DNA of 64,000 nt from Bacteroidota bacterium (lineage in GTDB: Bacteria > Bacteroidota > Bacteroidia > AKYH767-A > OLB10). The notes beneath the pieces are model-generated. The model was not told the origin of the DNA. It did not search any database and was given only the letters and a program-made list of their open reading frames with translations. Location of the stretch: NCBI GenBank assembly GCA_018268195.1, contig JAFDWZ010000026.1:1-64000 (forward strand), read 5' to 3'. The first letter of the stretch is position 1. Every line of letters begins with the position of its first letter. The position numbers and the translations under genes are program-made. Positions 46,576-55,135 of the stretch are shown piece after piece.

Positions 46576-46633
46576 AGATGAATTGTTCAATTACACATTG
46601 AAAACATGAGAGTGAAAAAACACTTTTCTGTTT

Positions 46634-47482
46634 CTATCTCAGTTTGGTGCGGAAGGGCTTACACTTATCGGTATATTTCTTAGACAGGGTCCAGTTAATA
46701 GTCACTCCACCCATCATGTACCAATCTTTGTCGGAAGCATTGCCTCGTTGATGATTGGTATTAATTCCCGAGCCGGCAAAAACAGATCTGTCTGAAAGCG
46801 CAGCTGCCAATGGACCGTTAGAAGCAGCAAGGCCTGTATTATCGGGATAAACTGTGCTTACATCATCAAGATAATCTGTATATGTTTTTCGTGCTATTGC
46901 TTCTACCGAAAGTGAGAACCTGTTACTGAGTTTAAACTTAATGCCTCCCCCTATAGGTATTGCAAACTGCACACGTTTATAACGACTGCCGGTGTTGGGC
47001 AATCCACTACCCTGCCCTTCGGTGCCAAGAGGTTGAAGATCGTACCATGAACCATTGATAAAACCCTGCGGGTTGTGATGAAAAAATGCAATTCCTGCAA
47101 CAAGATAAGGAGCTACTTTAGATGAATGTTCGGCAGAGGTTTGAAAAGGAAAAAAGTTAAACTCGAACATTGCACTGGCATCAAACACATCATTGCGAAA
47201 TGAAAGATTGCGATACCTATTAAAGTCTTCTTTAACACGTGAATCACTACCGCTTATACGCCCATAAGTGAGTCCCAGCCTTAATGACCAGAAACTATTG
47301 AGGCATCTTTTATAATATAACCCTACTGCGGGATTAAATGCATCGGGGTTAAAAAGATGGGGATTGATTTCACCTTTGTAGGATGCAACTCCTAAAAGCA
47401 AACCCAACTCGCTGCTCTGAGCCTGTACAAGTACAGGTGTCTGAGATAGAATAAAACAAACTGCTATTAAAAATTTACGCAT
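46634..47482 (-). CDS. DUF6089-type outer-membrane barrel protein (paralogue 2)
   Basis: This 282-residue protein has a signal peptide (residues 1-21, ending VLVQAQ). It matches the pattern of the DUF6089 barrel family: GLLLGVASYKGEIN, YYKRCLNSFWSLRLGLTYG, AFFHHNPQGFINGSWYDLQPLGTEGQG at about residues 128-155, and IPIGGGIKF. It shares these landmarks with the product of 47530-48417. The two genes are 47 bp apart in the same direction and look like a tandem duplication. Function is unknown. The family habitually sits beside nadK and BamA-like genes in Bacteroidota. Confidence 0.82.
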   Translation of the reverse strand: MRKFLIAVCFILSQTPVLVQAQSSELGLLLGVASYKGEINPHLFNPDAFNPAVGLYYKRCLNSFWSLRLGLTYGRISGSDSRVKEDFNRYRNLSFRNDVFDASAMFEFNFFPFQTSAEHSSKVAPYLVAGIAFFHHNPQGFINGSWYDLQPLGTEGQGSGLPNTGSRYKRVQFAIPIGGGIKFKLSNRFSLSVEAIARKTYTDYLDDVSTVYPDNTGLAASNGPLAAALSDRSVFAGSGINTNHQRGNASDKDWYMMGGVTINWTLSKKYTDKCKPFRTKLR

Positions 47483-47529
47483 TCAATTTGAGCATCCAAG
47501 CTAAACGCCCGTTATATCAGAAAAGTATA

Positions 47530-48417
47530 TTAGAACATTGGATAATTAGTGCGCCCTGTTCGTATTTTATAGCTCACGTTAAATACCGCAAAAATATATG
47601 CGTCATTCCAGCGGGGATCGCCTCTTTGTTGTCCTACATGCGACTTATCATCCAAGCTACGGTCTGCCAGTTCTTCAACCAAAGAAGTACCTCTGTCATA
47701 ATAATAGCTTTTACTAACATCGTCAATATAGTCAGTAAAGGTGTAACGCAAGCCCAGTTCCAAACCTATACTGATTTGTCTGTCAATGGCATATTTGGCT
47801 CCTAAACCTAAAGGCACACAAATTTGGGTGCGCTTATATTTATCACGCGAAGCCACAACTCCTTGACCTTCTGTTCCCAAAGGTTGCAACTGATACCAGT
47901 GGCCATCAAGCTTAGCCTTTGGATTAAAATGAAATACGCCAATTCCTACAAATCCATAAGCAGATATTTCGATATTGCGCATACCTCGAACACCACGTAA
48001 TTTATAACGGTGACCTACCTGTTCCTGTAAAAATGAATATTCAATATTGGTGCTCAATTCAAAAATATTAGACTTAAAGCTGAGATTACGGTTATGGCGG
48101 AAATATTCATTCGTTAATTTATCATCACCTGCAACCACACCATAAGAAAATTTGGTGCAACTGGCAAATGAAGGCGATATTTTATAGCGATAACCAATCA
48201 TTGCAGCCGGCCGCGTCATTGAAAATTCCAAATCACGAAAAGCGTGTGTGCCGACCTGATTGGCCCCACCAAGTTCGCCCAGGAAGTTAGTCACTCCCAG
48301 TCCTGCAATATATTCAATCCGGTAGGCTCTCCATCTTTTTTTGGCTACCTGTGAGTAACTCATCAATGGAAAAGTAAATAGTAATAAAAGTAATAATCCT
48401 TTGTATTTATTGTTCAT
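47530..48417 (-). CDS. DUF6089-type outer-membrane barrel protein (paralogue 1)
   Basis: This 295-residue protein has a signal peptide (about 1-22, ending LMSYSQ). The barrel pattern parallels the neighbouring paralogue: YIAGLGVTNFLGELGG, HRNLSFKSNIFELSTNIEYSF, VGIGVFHFNPKAKLDGHWY followed by QLQPLGTEGQG, and CVPLGLGAKY. It is predicted to reside in the outer membrane. It is encoded downstream of nadK with a 65-bp gap containing a full promoter, so it can be expressed independently. Confidence 0.83.
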   Translation of the reverse strand: MNNKYKGLLLLLLFTFPLMSYSQVAKKRWRAYRIEYIAGLGVTNFLGELGGANQVGTHAFRDLEFSMTRPAAMIGYRYKISPSFASCTKFSYGVVAGDDKLTNEYFRHNRNLSFKSNIFELSTNIEYSFLQEQVGHRYKLRGVRGMRNIEISAYGFVGIGVFHFNPKAKLDGHWYQLQPLGTEGQGVVASRDKYKRTQICVPLGLGAKYAIDRQISIGLELGLRYTFTDYIDDVSKSYYYDRGTSLVEELADRSLDDKSHVGQQRGDPRWNDAYIFAVFNVSYKIRTGRTNYPMF

Positions 48418-48436
48418 AAGCCGGGATGGTTAACGA

Positions 48437-48469
48437 CAAAAATAAATATTTTACATAAATTGAGCACAA
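48437..48469 (-). promoter_or_regulatory. Promoter of the DUF6089 gene pair (TTG-N22-TATTTTTG on minus)
   Basis: On the minus strand TTG (48469-48467) is followed after 22 nt by TATTTTTG (48444-48437). Both elements and the spacing fit the Bacteroidota consensus. The start codon of the first paralogue is 19 nt downstream of the -7 box. Confidence 0.55.
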
Positions 48470-48482
48470 GTATAATATTTTA

Positions 48483-49364
48483 TTACCAATTACGGGCATC
48501 CAACCCCCAATTGAGCTTATTTCTTAAAGTCTGAAGAAAGTTATCACTGTCAAAACGTATCAGATTGAAGTTGAAATTCTCTTTACGTACAGCCAGCTGG
48601 ATACTGGAGTCAATGGTTACTGCACGCGAGTCGAGTGATGCCAGAAAATATGGGTTCCTTCCTTCCACTTCTATTGAAATTACATGTTTATCAGATACTA
48701 CGATGGGACGTACATTTAGGTTATGTGGGGCAATGGGTGTGATGACAAAGTTTCCTGAATGTGGCGAAATAATAGGTCCCCCGCAACTGAGCGAATAACC
48801 TGTTGACCCTGTGGGTGTACCTATAATTATCCCATCGGCCCAATAAGAATTGAGGTATTCTCCATTGAGGTAGGTATGAATGATAATCATGGAGGAGCTG
48901 TCCTTTTTATGGATGGAAAGCTCGTTGAGGGCATAAGGTGTTTCGCCAAAAATACTTTTATCGGTTTCAAGCCGCAGCATGGCTCGCTTATCGAGAGTGT
49001 AATGCCCCTTTTCTATGCTGTCAACGGCTTGTGGAAGATCTTCGGGGAGTACGTTTGACAAAAATCCCAATCTGCCGGTATTTATTCCCAACACAGGAAT
49101 GCCAGAATCTCTTACAAGCGTAACCGTGTCGAGGATGGTGCCATCTCCACCGATACTGAAAAGAAAATCAGCCTTGCCGATAAGTTCATTTGCAGTGCTG
49201 AATAGTCCGGTTTTCGAAAGGTCTTTTTGCCTTTGCTTGAGAGAATGGTATAAAGTGCCGAAAAGTAAAATGTCAGCTTTTATATGAAGCAGTTGCTGCC
49301 ACACCGTTTCGAGAGCGTTCAGCACCTTTTCGTTCACATTTCTGGCATAGACGGCAACAGTCAT
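48483..49364 (-). CDS. nadK: NAD kinase
   Basis: This 293-residue cytoplasmic enzyme phosphorylates NAD to NADP with ATP. The family motifs are GGDGT (72-76), NTGRLGFLSNV (95-105) and PTGSTGYSLSCGGP (184-197). Length and motif spacing match bacterial NadK. It lies between the BamA-like gene (17-bp gap) and the DUF6089 pair. A TATTTTTG match lies only 4 nt upstream of its start (49369-49376), which would give an almost leaderless transcript and may be chance. Confidence 0.95.
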   Translation of the reverse strand: MTVAVYARNVNEKVLNALETVWQQLLHIKADILLFGTLYHSLKQRQKDLSKTGLFSTANELIGKADFLFSIGGDGTILDTVTLVRDSGIPVLGINTGRLGFLSNVLPEDLPQAVDSIEKGHYTLDKRAMLRLETDKSIFGETPYALNELSIHKKDSSSMIIIHTYLNGEYLNSYWADGIIIGTPTGSTGYSLSCGGPIISPHSGNFVITPIAPHNLNVRPIVVSDKHVISIEVEGRNPYFLASLDSRAVTIDSSIQLAVRKENFNFNLIRFDSDNFLQTLRNKLNWGLDARNW

Positions 49365-49381
49365 TCAGCAAAAATAAGGAA

Positions 49382-50797
49382 TTAAATAGGTGCGGTAAGA
49401 TGAAAATAAAATCCTGTATTACCGAGTTTATTAACAGCAAATTCGGCCCGTATTACCATATCATAATAGGTGACAAAATCGAGTCCGGCACCAAAACTAT
49501 ATTGCCAGGAGTTGGACAAGGGGTTGCCATAATAAAATCGTTTATCACGCACATAGCCGGCATCAAAAAACAAATTAGCATATAACGAATAAGGAATTTT
49601 GGTAAAACTCTCAGGCAGCCCCACAGGCAGATGTATGGCGCGTGGCTTAATGATATTGTATTTAATTCCCGTTTTAAAGAGCGCGAAATTTTCGCCATTA
49701 ATTACATATCTGTCATACCCTCTAATGACATCGCCCTCATAGCCCAGCGCCTGCTGATTGTAAAAAGGTACATCATTGATACCGGAAAGCTTGAATTTGG
49801 CAGAAGCCGCTGTTGACCAGCGTTTATTAAGTTTCCAGAATTTCTTTCCGTGAAGAATAATATTAGTAAGTGAGGGGTCGGTAGAATTAATACCTACACC
49901 CAATTTAGTAAATTCCATGCTGAGAAAATATCCGGAAAGCGGATAGTTGCGAATGTCACGGGCATCGTCTTTATATTCGAAAGTGAAAGAAGGATAGTTT
50001 TCGGTTTTGAATCCATTATTAAAATAATTGTTGTTGAGCTTAAGAATCGTATCAGAGATAATGTTGGACTGAAAGCCTAAGGTCAGGGCAAAGGTTTTGT
50101 TAATTCCCTGACGATGGGTGTACCTGATGTTAGCCTTATATTCTTTGCGTGAAAAAATGTCGTCACTCTTATAATACAGCAATCGGTTATCGCTTAGTTG
50201 ATAAGGAATTTCATGCAGGAAAGTCTGAATGGCAGTAATTACAATTCCGTCATTTTGCTTTTTATCCATATAAGGAACAGAATACTGAAAACCCTGCCTC
50301 ACCGAATAACCAAATCTTACAAGTGCTTTAATATTCTCTCTTCTTCCACGAAAATTCTCCCAGTTGAGATAAAAACCATAATTGGTCTTACTCAAATTTT
50401 TGTCTTGCCACCAATCATAAAAGTTGCGGTCAACAATTTCGAAAATAGGTACAGGAAAAACGTACCATCGCTCCACCACTTCAATGATGAGATATACATC
50501 GGTGCTTCCGGTGAATTGTTGTTTGATTTCGACAAAATTGAATAAAGAAGTGTTGAGCAGATTCTCACGACTGCGTTCAATACGTTTGTCGAGTTCCTGC
50601 ATGGTCATAACATCACCAGCCTGCACCAGCAACTCGCGTTGCATGATGTGAGGGCGTGTAACCTTATTTCCTGTGAAAATAATCTGCCTAACGTAAACCT
50701 GTTGGTCTGAATTAAGCAATGTAGAATCAGTTACTGCGAGTAAGCACAGGCTCTGAAGAAAAAATATGGTTATTAAAAAAGCTGTACGCTTAAACAT
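49382..50797 (-). CDS. BamA/TamA-like outer-membrane protein (POTRA plus surface-antigen barrel)
   Basis: This 471-residue protein has a signal peptide (about 1-21). One POTRA-like domain spans about 33-112 (VRQIIFTGNKVTRPHIMQRE, SLFNFVEIKQQF). A 16-strand-type Omp85 barrel spans about 120-471 (GYEGDVIRGYD; SLYANLFFDAGYVRD; C-terminal aromatic-rich strand). It is far shorter than true BamA, which has five POTRA domains, so it is a reduced Omp85 member with an unknown substrate. It overlaps the CBS gene by 8 bp and is co-directional with nadK. Confidence 0.85.
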   Translation of the reverse strand: MFKRTAFLITIFFLQSLCLLAVTDSTLLNSDQQVYVRQIIFTGNKVTRPHIMQRELLVQAGDVMTMQELDKRIERSRENLLNTSLFNFVEIKQQFTGSTDVYLIIEVVERWYVFPVPIFEIVDRNFYDWWQDKNLSKTNYGFYLNWENFRGRRENIKALVRFGYSVRQGFQYSVPYMDKKQNDGIVITAIQTFLHEIPYQLSDNRLLYYKSDDIFSRKEYKANIRYTHRQGINKTFALTLGFQSNIISDTILKLNNNYFNNGFKTENYPSFTFEYKDDARDIRNYPLSGYFLSMEFTKLGVGINSTDPSLTNIILHGKKFWKLNKRWSTAASAKFKLSGINDVPFYNQQALGYEGDVIRGYDRYVINGENFALFKTGIKYNIIKPRAIHLPVGLPESFTKIPYSLYANLFFDAGYVRDKRFYYGNPLSNSWQYSFGAGLDFVTYYDMVIRAEFAVNKLGNTGFYFHLTAPI

Positions 50798-51452
50798 TCA
50801 TGTAGGTCATAAACGCTTTGTAGCGGTCTTCTAACTCCGAACTCAGTTCACTGCTTTGGTATGAGGCTATCACTTCATAATCGAAGCGATACAAACCTGC
50901 GAGCACACGAGTGAGGTCTAATTTGTCAACTTTGATAGTTAGTTCGTAATGCAGTGGATCATCTGTCTGATTAAGTGAAGTACTCAGAATCATGGCACCA
51001 TTGGATTCCACAATGCGTGCGATATCCTGAAGAGAGTAATTTTTTACGGCCACTTTAAGTATGATAATGCCTCCGGGCGTTTTTACTGAGCTTGTTTGAG
51101 CAAAACAATCTATAATATCGGTAAGCGTGAGCAAACCACGATATTGTCCGTCCTTGTTTATGACAGGCACAATGTCAAGTCCCTTTAAAGTAACAAACTC
51201 CAGTGCATCATAAATATATTGTGAGTCTAAAATAAACTCGCGCAGGTATGAAGGATTGAGTTTTGCAATGGTGAGTGACTTATCAGCACACTTTATAAGT
51301 TCGCTCTCGGTAATTATGCCAACAAATTTTACACCATCAACCACAGGCAGATGATTGAGATTAAAAGACTGCATCCATTGCAGCGCACGCACAACAGTGT
51401 CAGTAACTTTGAGCGGGGGAATGAAATCTTTGATATAATCTTTCGTAATCAT
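50790..51452 (-). CDS. Tandem CBS-domain protein
   Basis: This 220-residue protein has two CBS domains (about 1-60, DTVVRALQWMQSFNLNHLPV; about 75-130, DALEFVTLKGLDIVPVINKD). A C-terminal ACT-like region (about 135-215) contains GGIIILKVAVKNYSLQDIAR. CBS pairs bind adenine nucleotides, so it may be an energy or nucleotide sensor. It is the first gene of the leftward block CBS-BamA-like-nadK and shares a divergent promoter region with pdxJ. Confidence 0.85.
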   Translation of the reverse strand: MITKDYIKDFIPPLKVTDTVVRALQWMQSFNLNHLPVVDGVKFVGIITESELIKCADKSLTIAKLNPSYLREFILDSQYIYDALEFVTLKGLDIVPVINKDGQYRGLLTLTDIIDCFAQTSSVKTPGGIIILKVAVKNYSLQDIARIVESNGAMILSTSLNQTDDPLHYELTIKVDKLDLTRVLAGLYRFDYEVIASYQSSELSSELEDRYKAFMTYMNV

Positions 51453-51483
51453 TAACGCCTTTATGAATAATAATTTCAGTCGG

Positions 51484-51513
51484 CAAACATACTACATTTG
51501 CACTATATTTCAA
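51484..51513 (-). promoter_or_regulatory. Promoter of the CBS gene (TTG-N19-TATGTTTG on minus)
   Basis: On the minus strand TTG (51513-51511) is followed after 19 nt by TATGTTTG (51491-51484). The start codon is 31 nt further. The -7 box abuts the opposing pdxJ -7 box with only one base between them. Confidence 0.6.
51493..51500 (+). promoter_or_regulatory. -7 box for pdxJ (TACATTTG)
   Basis: An exact TAnnTTTG match 23 nt before the ATG at 51524. No TTG is seen at the usual -33 spacing. Confidence 0.5.
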
Positions 51514-51523
51514 GACTAAGAAA

Positions 51524-52258
51524 ATGCTTTGTAAACTGAGTGTCAATATAAACAAAATAGCCACGCTGCGCAACGCCCGTGGCGGCAACGTTCCTGATGT
51601 GATAAAAGTAGCAGCTGACATTGAGCATTTTGGAGCGGAGGGCATAACTGTGCATCCGCGTCCTGATGAAAGACATATCCGCAGAGATGATGTATTTAAT
51701 CTGAAGAAAATAGTGACTACGGAATTTAATATTGAAGGGTATCCTTCGGAGAGCTTTTTACAATTAGTGGAGGCCGTGAAACCACAGCAGGTAACCTTAG
51801 TACCCGACCCCCCTGATGTGCTAACTTCAAATGCAGGATGGGATGCCGTGAAGCATCAGTCTTTTTTGCGCGATACCGTAGCTCGACTCCGACAAAACGG
51901 AATGCGCGTTTCATTATTTATGGATACGGAGTTGAAACAAATAGAGGCTGCAGCAACCACCGGCTCTCACCGCATTGAATTGTACACCGAGCGCTATGCA
52001 GCACACTTCGCTTCAGGCGACAAAAATGCAGTATTGGATTTTGCAGCAGCAGGCAGGTATGCTCATGAACTTAATCTGGGCGTAAATGCCGGACATGACC
52101 TGAGCCTTGATAATATCAGATTTCTATTAGAAAATGTTCCTCAGATAATTGAAGTATCCATAGGTCATGCACTGATAAGTGAAGCATTGTACTTAGGATT
52201 GCAAAACACGGTGCAGATGTATAAACATCAGATAAAACTGGCGCGGAATATGGAATAG
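51524..52258 (+). CDS. pdxJ: Pyridoxine 5'-phosphate synthase
   Basis: This 244-residue TIM-barrel enzyme condenses 1-deoxyxylulose 5-phosphate with aminoacetone phosphate in DXP-dependent vitamin B6 synthesis. Recognisable motifs are [49 protein letters not shown] and [12 protein letters not shown] near the C-terminus. The length is standard. It is transcribed divergently from the CBS gene. The 118 bp after its stop show no clear terminator before the convergent STN-protein gene. Confidence 0.96.
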   Translation: MLCKLSVNINKIATLRNARGGNVPDVIKVAADIEHFGAEGITVHPRPDERHIRRDDVFNLKKIVTTEFNIEGYPSESFLQLVEAVKPQQVTLVPDPPDVLTSNAGWDAVKHQSFLRDTVARLRQNGMRVSLFMDTELKQIEAAATTGSHRIELYTERYAAHFASGDKNAVLDFAAAGRYAHELNLGVNAGHDLSLDNIRFLLENVPQIIEVSIGHALISEALYLGLQNTVQMYKHQIKLARNME

Positions 52259-52376
52259 GAAAATTAAGTCTATTTTCATTTCGCTTTAACAGGTTGAAAT
52301 ATTTCCTAAACAAATTGTAACCGCCAATAATATATCTCTGCTGAAAACTTTTCTTGCATAACTTATCACAGGTTTA

Positions 52377-54140
52377 TCAGAAGAACCGCAAAGCAAGCTT
52401 CCCTCCTACCCACACTGAAGAAACATACCCGTTAGATGTTATTTTTTCAGTATTGGCAAATGTGTAGGGAGGAATTTCTTTAAAATATTTTTCATAATCG
52501 GGGTCTGATGTTTTTACCCAAAACGCATTCAGCACAGGACCTGCGGCAATGGACACACCTTTTGTGAATTGCCAATCATACATTATCGAAAACTTTGCCC
52601 ATGGATTAAAATTGGTGATGCGGTTGCCAATCATCAGTTGGTTTACAGTAATATCAAAATTCATACTTGATTTTTTCGACAACAGCAATGCAGAGCCGAC
52701 TCCATATCCAAAACTCCAGGTAATGGTATCTGTATGTTTCAATTGCATACCGGCATTAATAATGTTGTAAAAAGAGCGCACTCCTGTTCGCAATGAAGTG
52801 TTCAGCGGCATTACTTCATCAGTGCTTATTTCAAACTTGTGATAACCTTTGTTTACAAAACTTAAAAACCCAACCGGCACACCCGAACAACTATCGCTCA
52901 GGTTAAGAAAGCCCAATTGTGAACCATGAAGGGTGGTAGCATAATTAATTAATCCTGCTACCTGCATACCTTTCATTCTTCCGAGCGTAACATTCATTAA
53001 TCCGGCAAGTTGTGATCCGTTAACATCCTTTAATGCCACATTAGATAATCCGGCTATCTGAAAAGCATTTGTCTGCTTTAAATTCACATTGAGCAATCCC
53101 GAAATTTGACCTCCCTGCACATCACCGAGGTTCGTATTGATTAAACCTGCAAGTTGCAGACCTTTTGTCTCACGAAAAACGGTGTTAACCAATCCTGCAG
53201 CCTGAAGTCCGCGAAAAGAACCGCTTACTACATTGGCCAATCCCGCCAATTGAAGTTTTCCCGCATTTCCTCTGTCGGCATTAATCAGTCCTGCAATTTC
53301 CATTTTTGAAGTACCCATGGAATATCCCATCAGAATATTCAAAGAATAATCATTTACCGTGTTTCCGCTTAGCAACATGTTTGTTCCAACAAACGGCACA
53401 AAACCCAACTGAAATTTGCGTCTGAGGGTATCGGTAATGTTAATCATGTGTGTTTTTTCAGTTTGGTTAAGCATCATTTTAAACAGCAATGCATCTATAC
53501 TTTTATTGATACTGTCCATCATGTCATCACCATTATCTTCAGGTTCGGGAATATGTCTTGTGAAAATACTTATTTGCAAAGGGAATGAAGTTGCACGATT
53601 GACATCTACAAGTGTGTCACGGTAATTTGCTTTGCTAACAAACAACTTGATAGTCGCTCCCGATTTTTTTACTTTCCATTTAATAGTAAACCGGCCATCA
53701 GCACTTGTAATTACTGATGCACTGGTGTTTTTGTCATATACACTTGTGCCTGCAAGTTTTTTACCCGTTGCTCCATCAATTACTTCGCCAGTAATATTTA
53801 ATTCCACTTCGTTTTGAGTGGGTGGACTTAAAGTAAGAATAACGTGATTCCCTTTTGCACTGCATTGTATTTTTCCTGAAAACAAATAGTCAATTGCATC
53901 CTTTACAGACCTATCATCTATCTCCGGAGAAATATTTTTGTTGCCGTCAATGATTTCAGCATTATAGGCAAAAGTAAAACCTCCCTGAGTAGCGATAGCT
54001 TTAAGCACAGTTTCAACCGGTACATTGTTCATCTTTAAACTGATTTTTCGTTTAAGCAAATCAGATTGTTGTGCTGATGTTATAAAACAACAACACAAAA
54101 ACATTACGGAACAACTTAGAAATCTAATTACAGCCTTCAC
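52377..54140 (-). CDS. STN-domain protein with 16-residue surface repeats (LA_2272-like)
   Basis: This 587-residue protein has a signal peptide (about 1-23, ending FITSAQ). An STN domain spans about 30-110 (ISLKMNNVPVETVLKAIATQ). A carboxypeptidase-regulatory-like beta domain spans about 118-195 (GEVIDGATGKKLAGTSV). About nine copies of a 16-residue repeat, x-Q-L-A-G-L-x-N, fill about 278-430, resembling the LA_2272 surface repeat. A C-terminal beta-rich region (about 440-587) looks like outer-membrane strands. STN domains normally sit on TonB-dependent transducers that signal to FecR; here the receptor barrel is absent. It overlaps fecR by 17 bp. Confidence 0.82.
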   Translation of the reverse strand: MKAVIRFLSCSVMFLCCCFITSAQQSDLLKRKISLKMNNVPVETVLKAIATQGGFTFAYNAEIIDGNKNISPEIDDRSVKDAIDYLFSGKIQCSAKGNHVILTLSPPTQNEVELNITGEVIDGATGKKLAGTSVYDKNTSASVITSADGRFTIKWKVKKSGATIKLFVSKANYRDTLVDVNRATSFPLQISIFTRHIPEPEDNGDDMMDSINKSIDALLFKMMLNQTEKTHMINITDTLRRKFQLGFVPFVGTNMLLSGNTVNDYSLNILMGYSMGTSKMEIAGLINADRGNAGKLQLAGLANVVSGSFRGLQAAGLVNTVFRETKGLQLAGLINTNLGDVQGGQISGLLNVNLKQTNAFQIAGLSNVALKDVNGSQLAGLMNVTLGRMKGMQVAGLINYATTLHGSQLGFLNLSDSCSGVPVGFLSFVNKGYHKFEISTDEVMPLNTSLRTGVRSFYNIINAGMQLKHTDTITWSFGYGVGSALLLSKKSSMNFDITVNQLMIGNRITNFNPWAKFSIMYDWQFTKGVSIAAGPVLNAFWVKTSDPDYEKYFKEIPPYTFANTEKITSNGYVSSVWVGGKLALRFF

Positions 54141-55125
54141 CTTTTAAATAAATAACAGAATCATTCTTTTCAACCTGTAGTTTCAGAGCAACAGCAATGA
54201 TGGAAAGTATATCATCCGGATTTTCATTCTGAAAGGACGATGTAAGTCTGCAACTGTTTAAGGACTCATCAGCCACAATAATATTTGTGTTATATGCTTC
54301 ATTGAGTAAATGAACTACTTCTTTCAAATCAGTATTGTTAAACACAAAATGCTTGGTAGCATAGGCAGCTTCATTCATATCACCACCCACATGGCTGAGT
54401 GTTCCGTCTATCACATTATATTGTGCTGTTTCGCCCGGCTTCAGATTCAGTGAGCTTTTGGTATCATACATTCTTACCTCGCCTGAGATTACGGCAACGG
54501 TTACAATATTATCAGACCGAATAGCCTTCACATTAAACGAAGTGCCAATGTCTTCTATCTGCAATTTACCTACGCTAATTATAAATGGAGCCTCATCCTG
54601 ATGTTTTACCTCAAAAAAAGCTTCACCGCTTAATTCCAATGTTCTTCTGCTTTGAAATGTATTTTGAATATAGGTAATAGAACTTCCTTTTTTCATTACC
54701 ACAGTGCTACCATCAGGAAGGTTACTTTTTTTTGTTTGAGTAACAGCGGCAATACGTACAGCTGCTTCGGGCTCTTTAAGTAACAACCGGTACATCAGAA
54801 CACTCAAACCTGCAAGAATAGTAAGTACCGCTGCAAGACGATATAGTTTAAAATATAAAGTTTTGCCTTTAGCTTTTGAAGTATTCGGATGTTGCTTCAC
54901 ATCTATATTTTTCTGAACATTCTTCCAGGCTTTATTTGTATCTACCTGAATCCTGTCTTTAAATCCGGACATCTGCTGAAGGATAGTCTGCATATCTGAA
55001 AACTCCTTTTCATTCTCTTTGCTCAGATGCCGCCACTCCTGCAACAATGTTATTTCATCATCATTGGCTTCATTGCACAGATATTTTGCAATGATATCAT
55101 CTATATGTCTGAATTTTTCTTCCAT
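54124..55125 (-). CDS. FecR-family anti-sigma factor
   Basis: This 333-residue protein has a cytoplasmic N-terminal region that binds the sigma factor (about 1-85). One membrane helix lies at about 92-113 (LAAVLTILAGLSVLMYRLLL). A periplasmic FecR domain spans about 125-225 (SNLPDGSTVVMKKGSSITY, LSGEAFFEV, SGEVRMYD). A C-terminal DUF4974 domain spans about 262-330 (FVFNNTDLKEVVHLLNEAY). It keeps the ECF sigma factor inactive until signalled from outside. Its gene sits between the sigma factor (10-bp gap) and the STN protein (17-bp overlap), so all three are one operon. Confidence 0.92.
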   Translation of the reverse strand: MEEKFRHIDDIIAKYLCNEANDDEITLLQEWRHLSKENEKEFSDMQTILQQMSGFKDRIQVDTNKAWKNVQKNIDVKQHPNTSKAKGKTLYFKLYRLAAVLTILAGLSVLMYRLLLKEPEAAVRIAAVTQTKKSNLPDGSTVVMKKGSSITYIQNTFQSRRTLELSGEAFFEVKHQDEAPFIISVGKLQIEDIGTSFNVKAIRSDNIVTVAVISGEVRMYDTKSSLNLKPGETAQYNVIDGTLSHVGGDMNEAAYATKHFVFNNTDLKEVVHLLNEAYNTNIIVADESLNSCRLTSSFQNENPDDILSIIAVALKLQVEKNDSVIYLKGEGCN

Positions 55126-55135
55126 CTCTATGTTC

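Noticed and set aside
46591-46633. Terminator after the second DUF6089 gene
   Set aside because: AGTG/CACT with an A-rich loop and a few T is a 4-bp stem only, too weak to call.
49369-49376. Promoter for nadK
   Set aside because: An exact TAnnTTTG match on the minus strand, but only 4 nt before the start codon and inside an operon-like gene string. It was kept as a note in the gene entry only.
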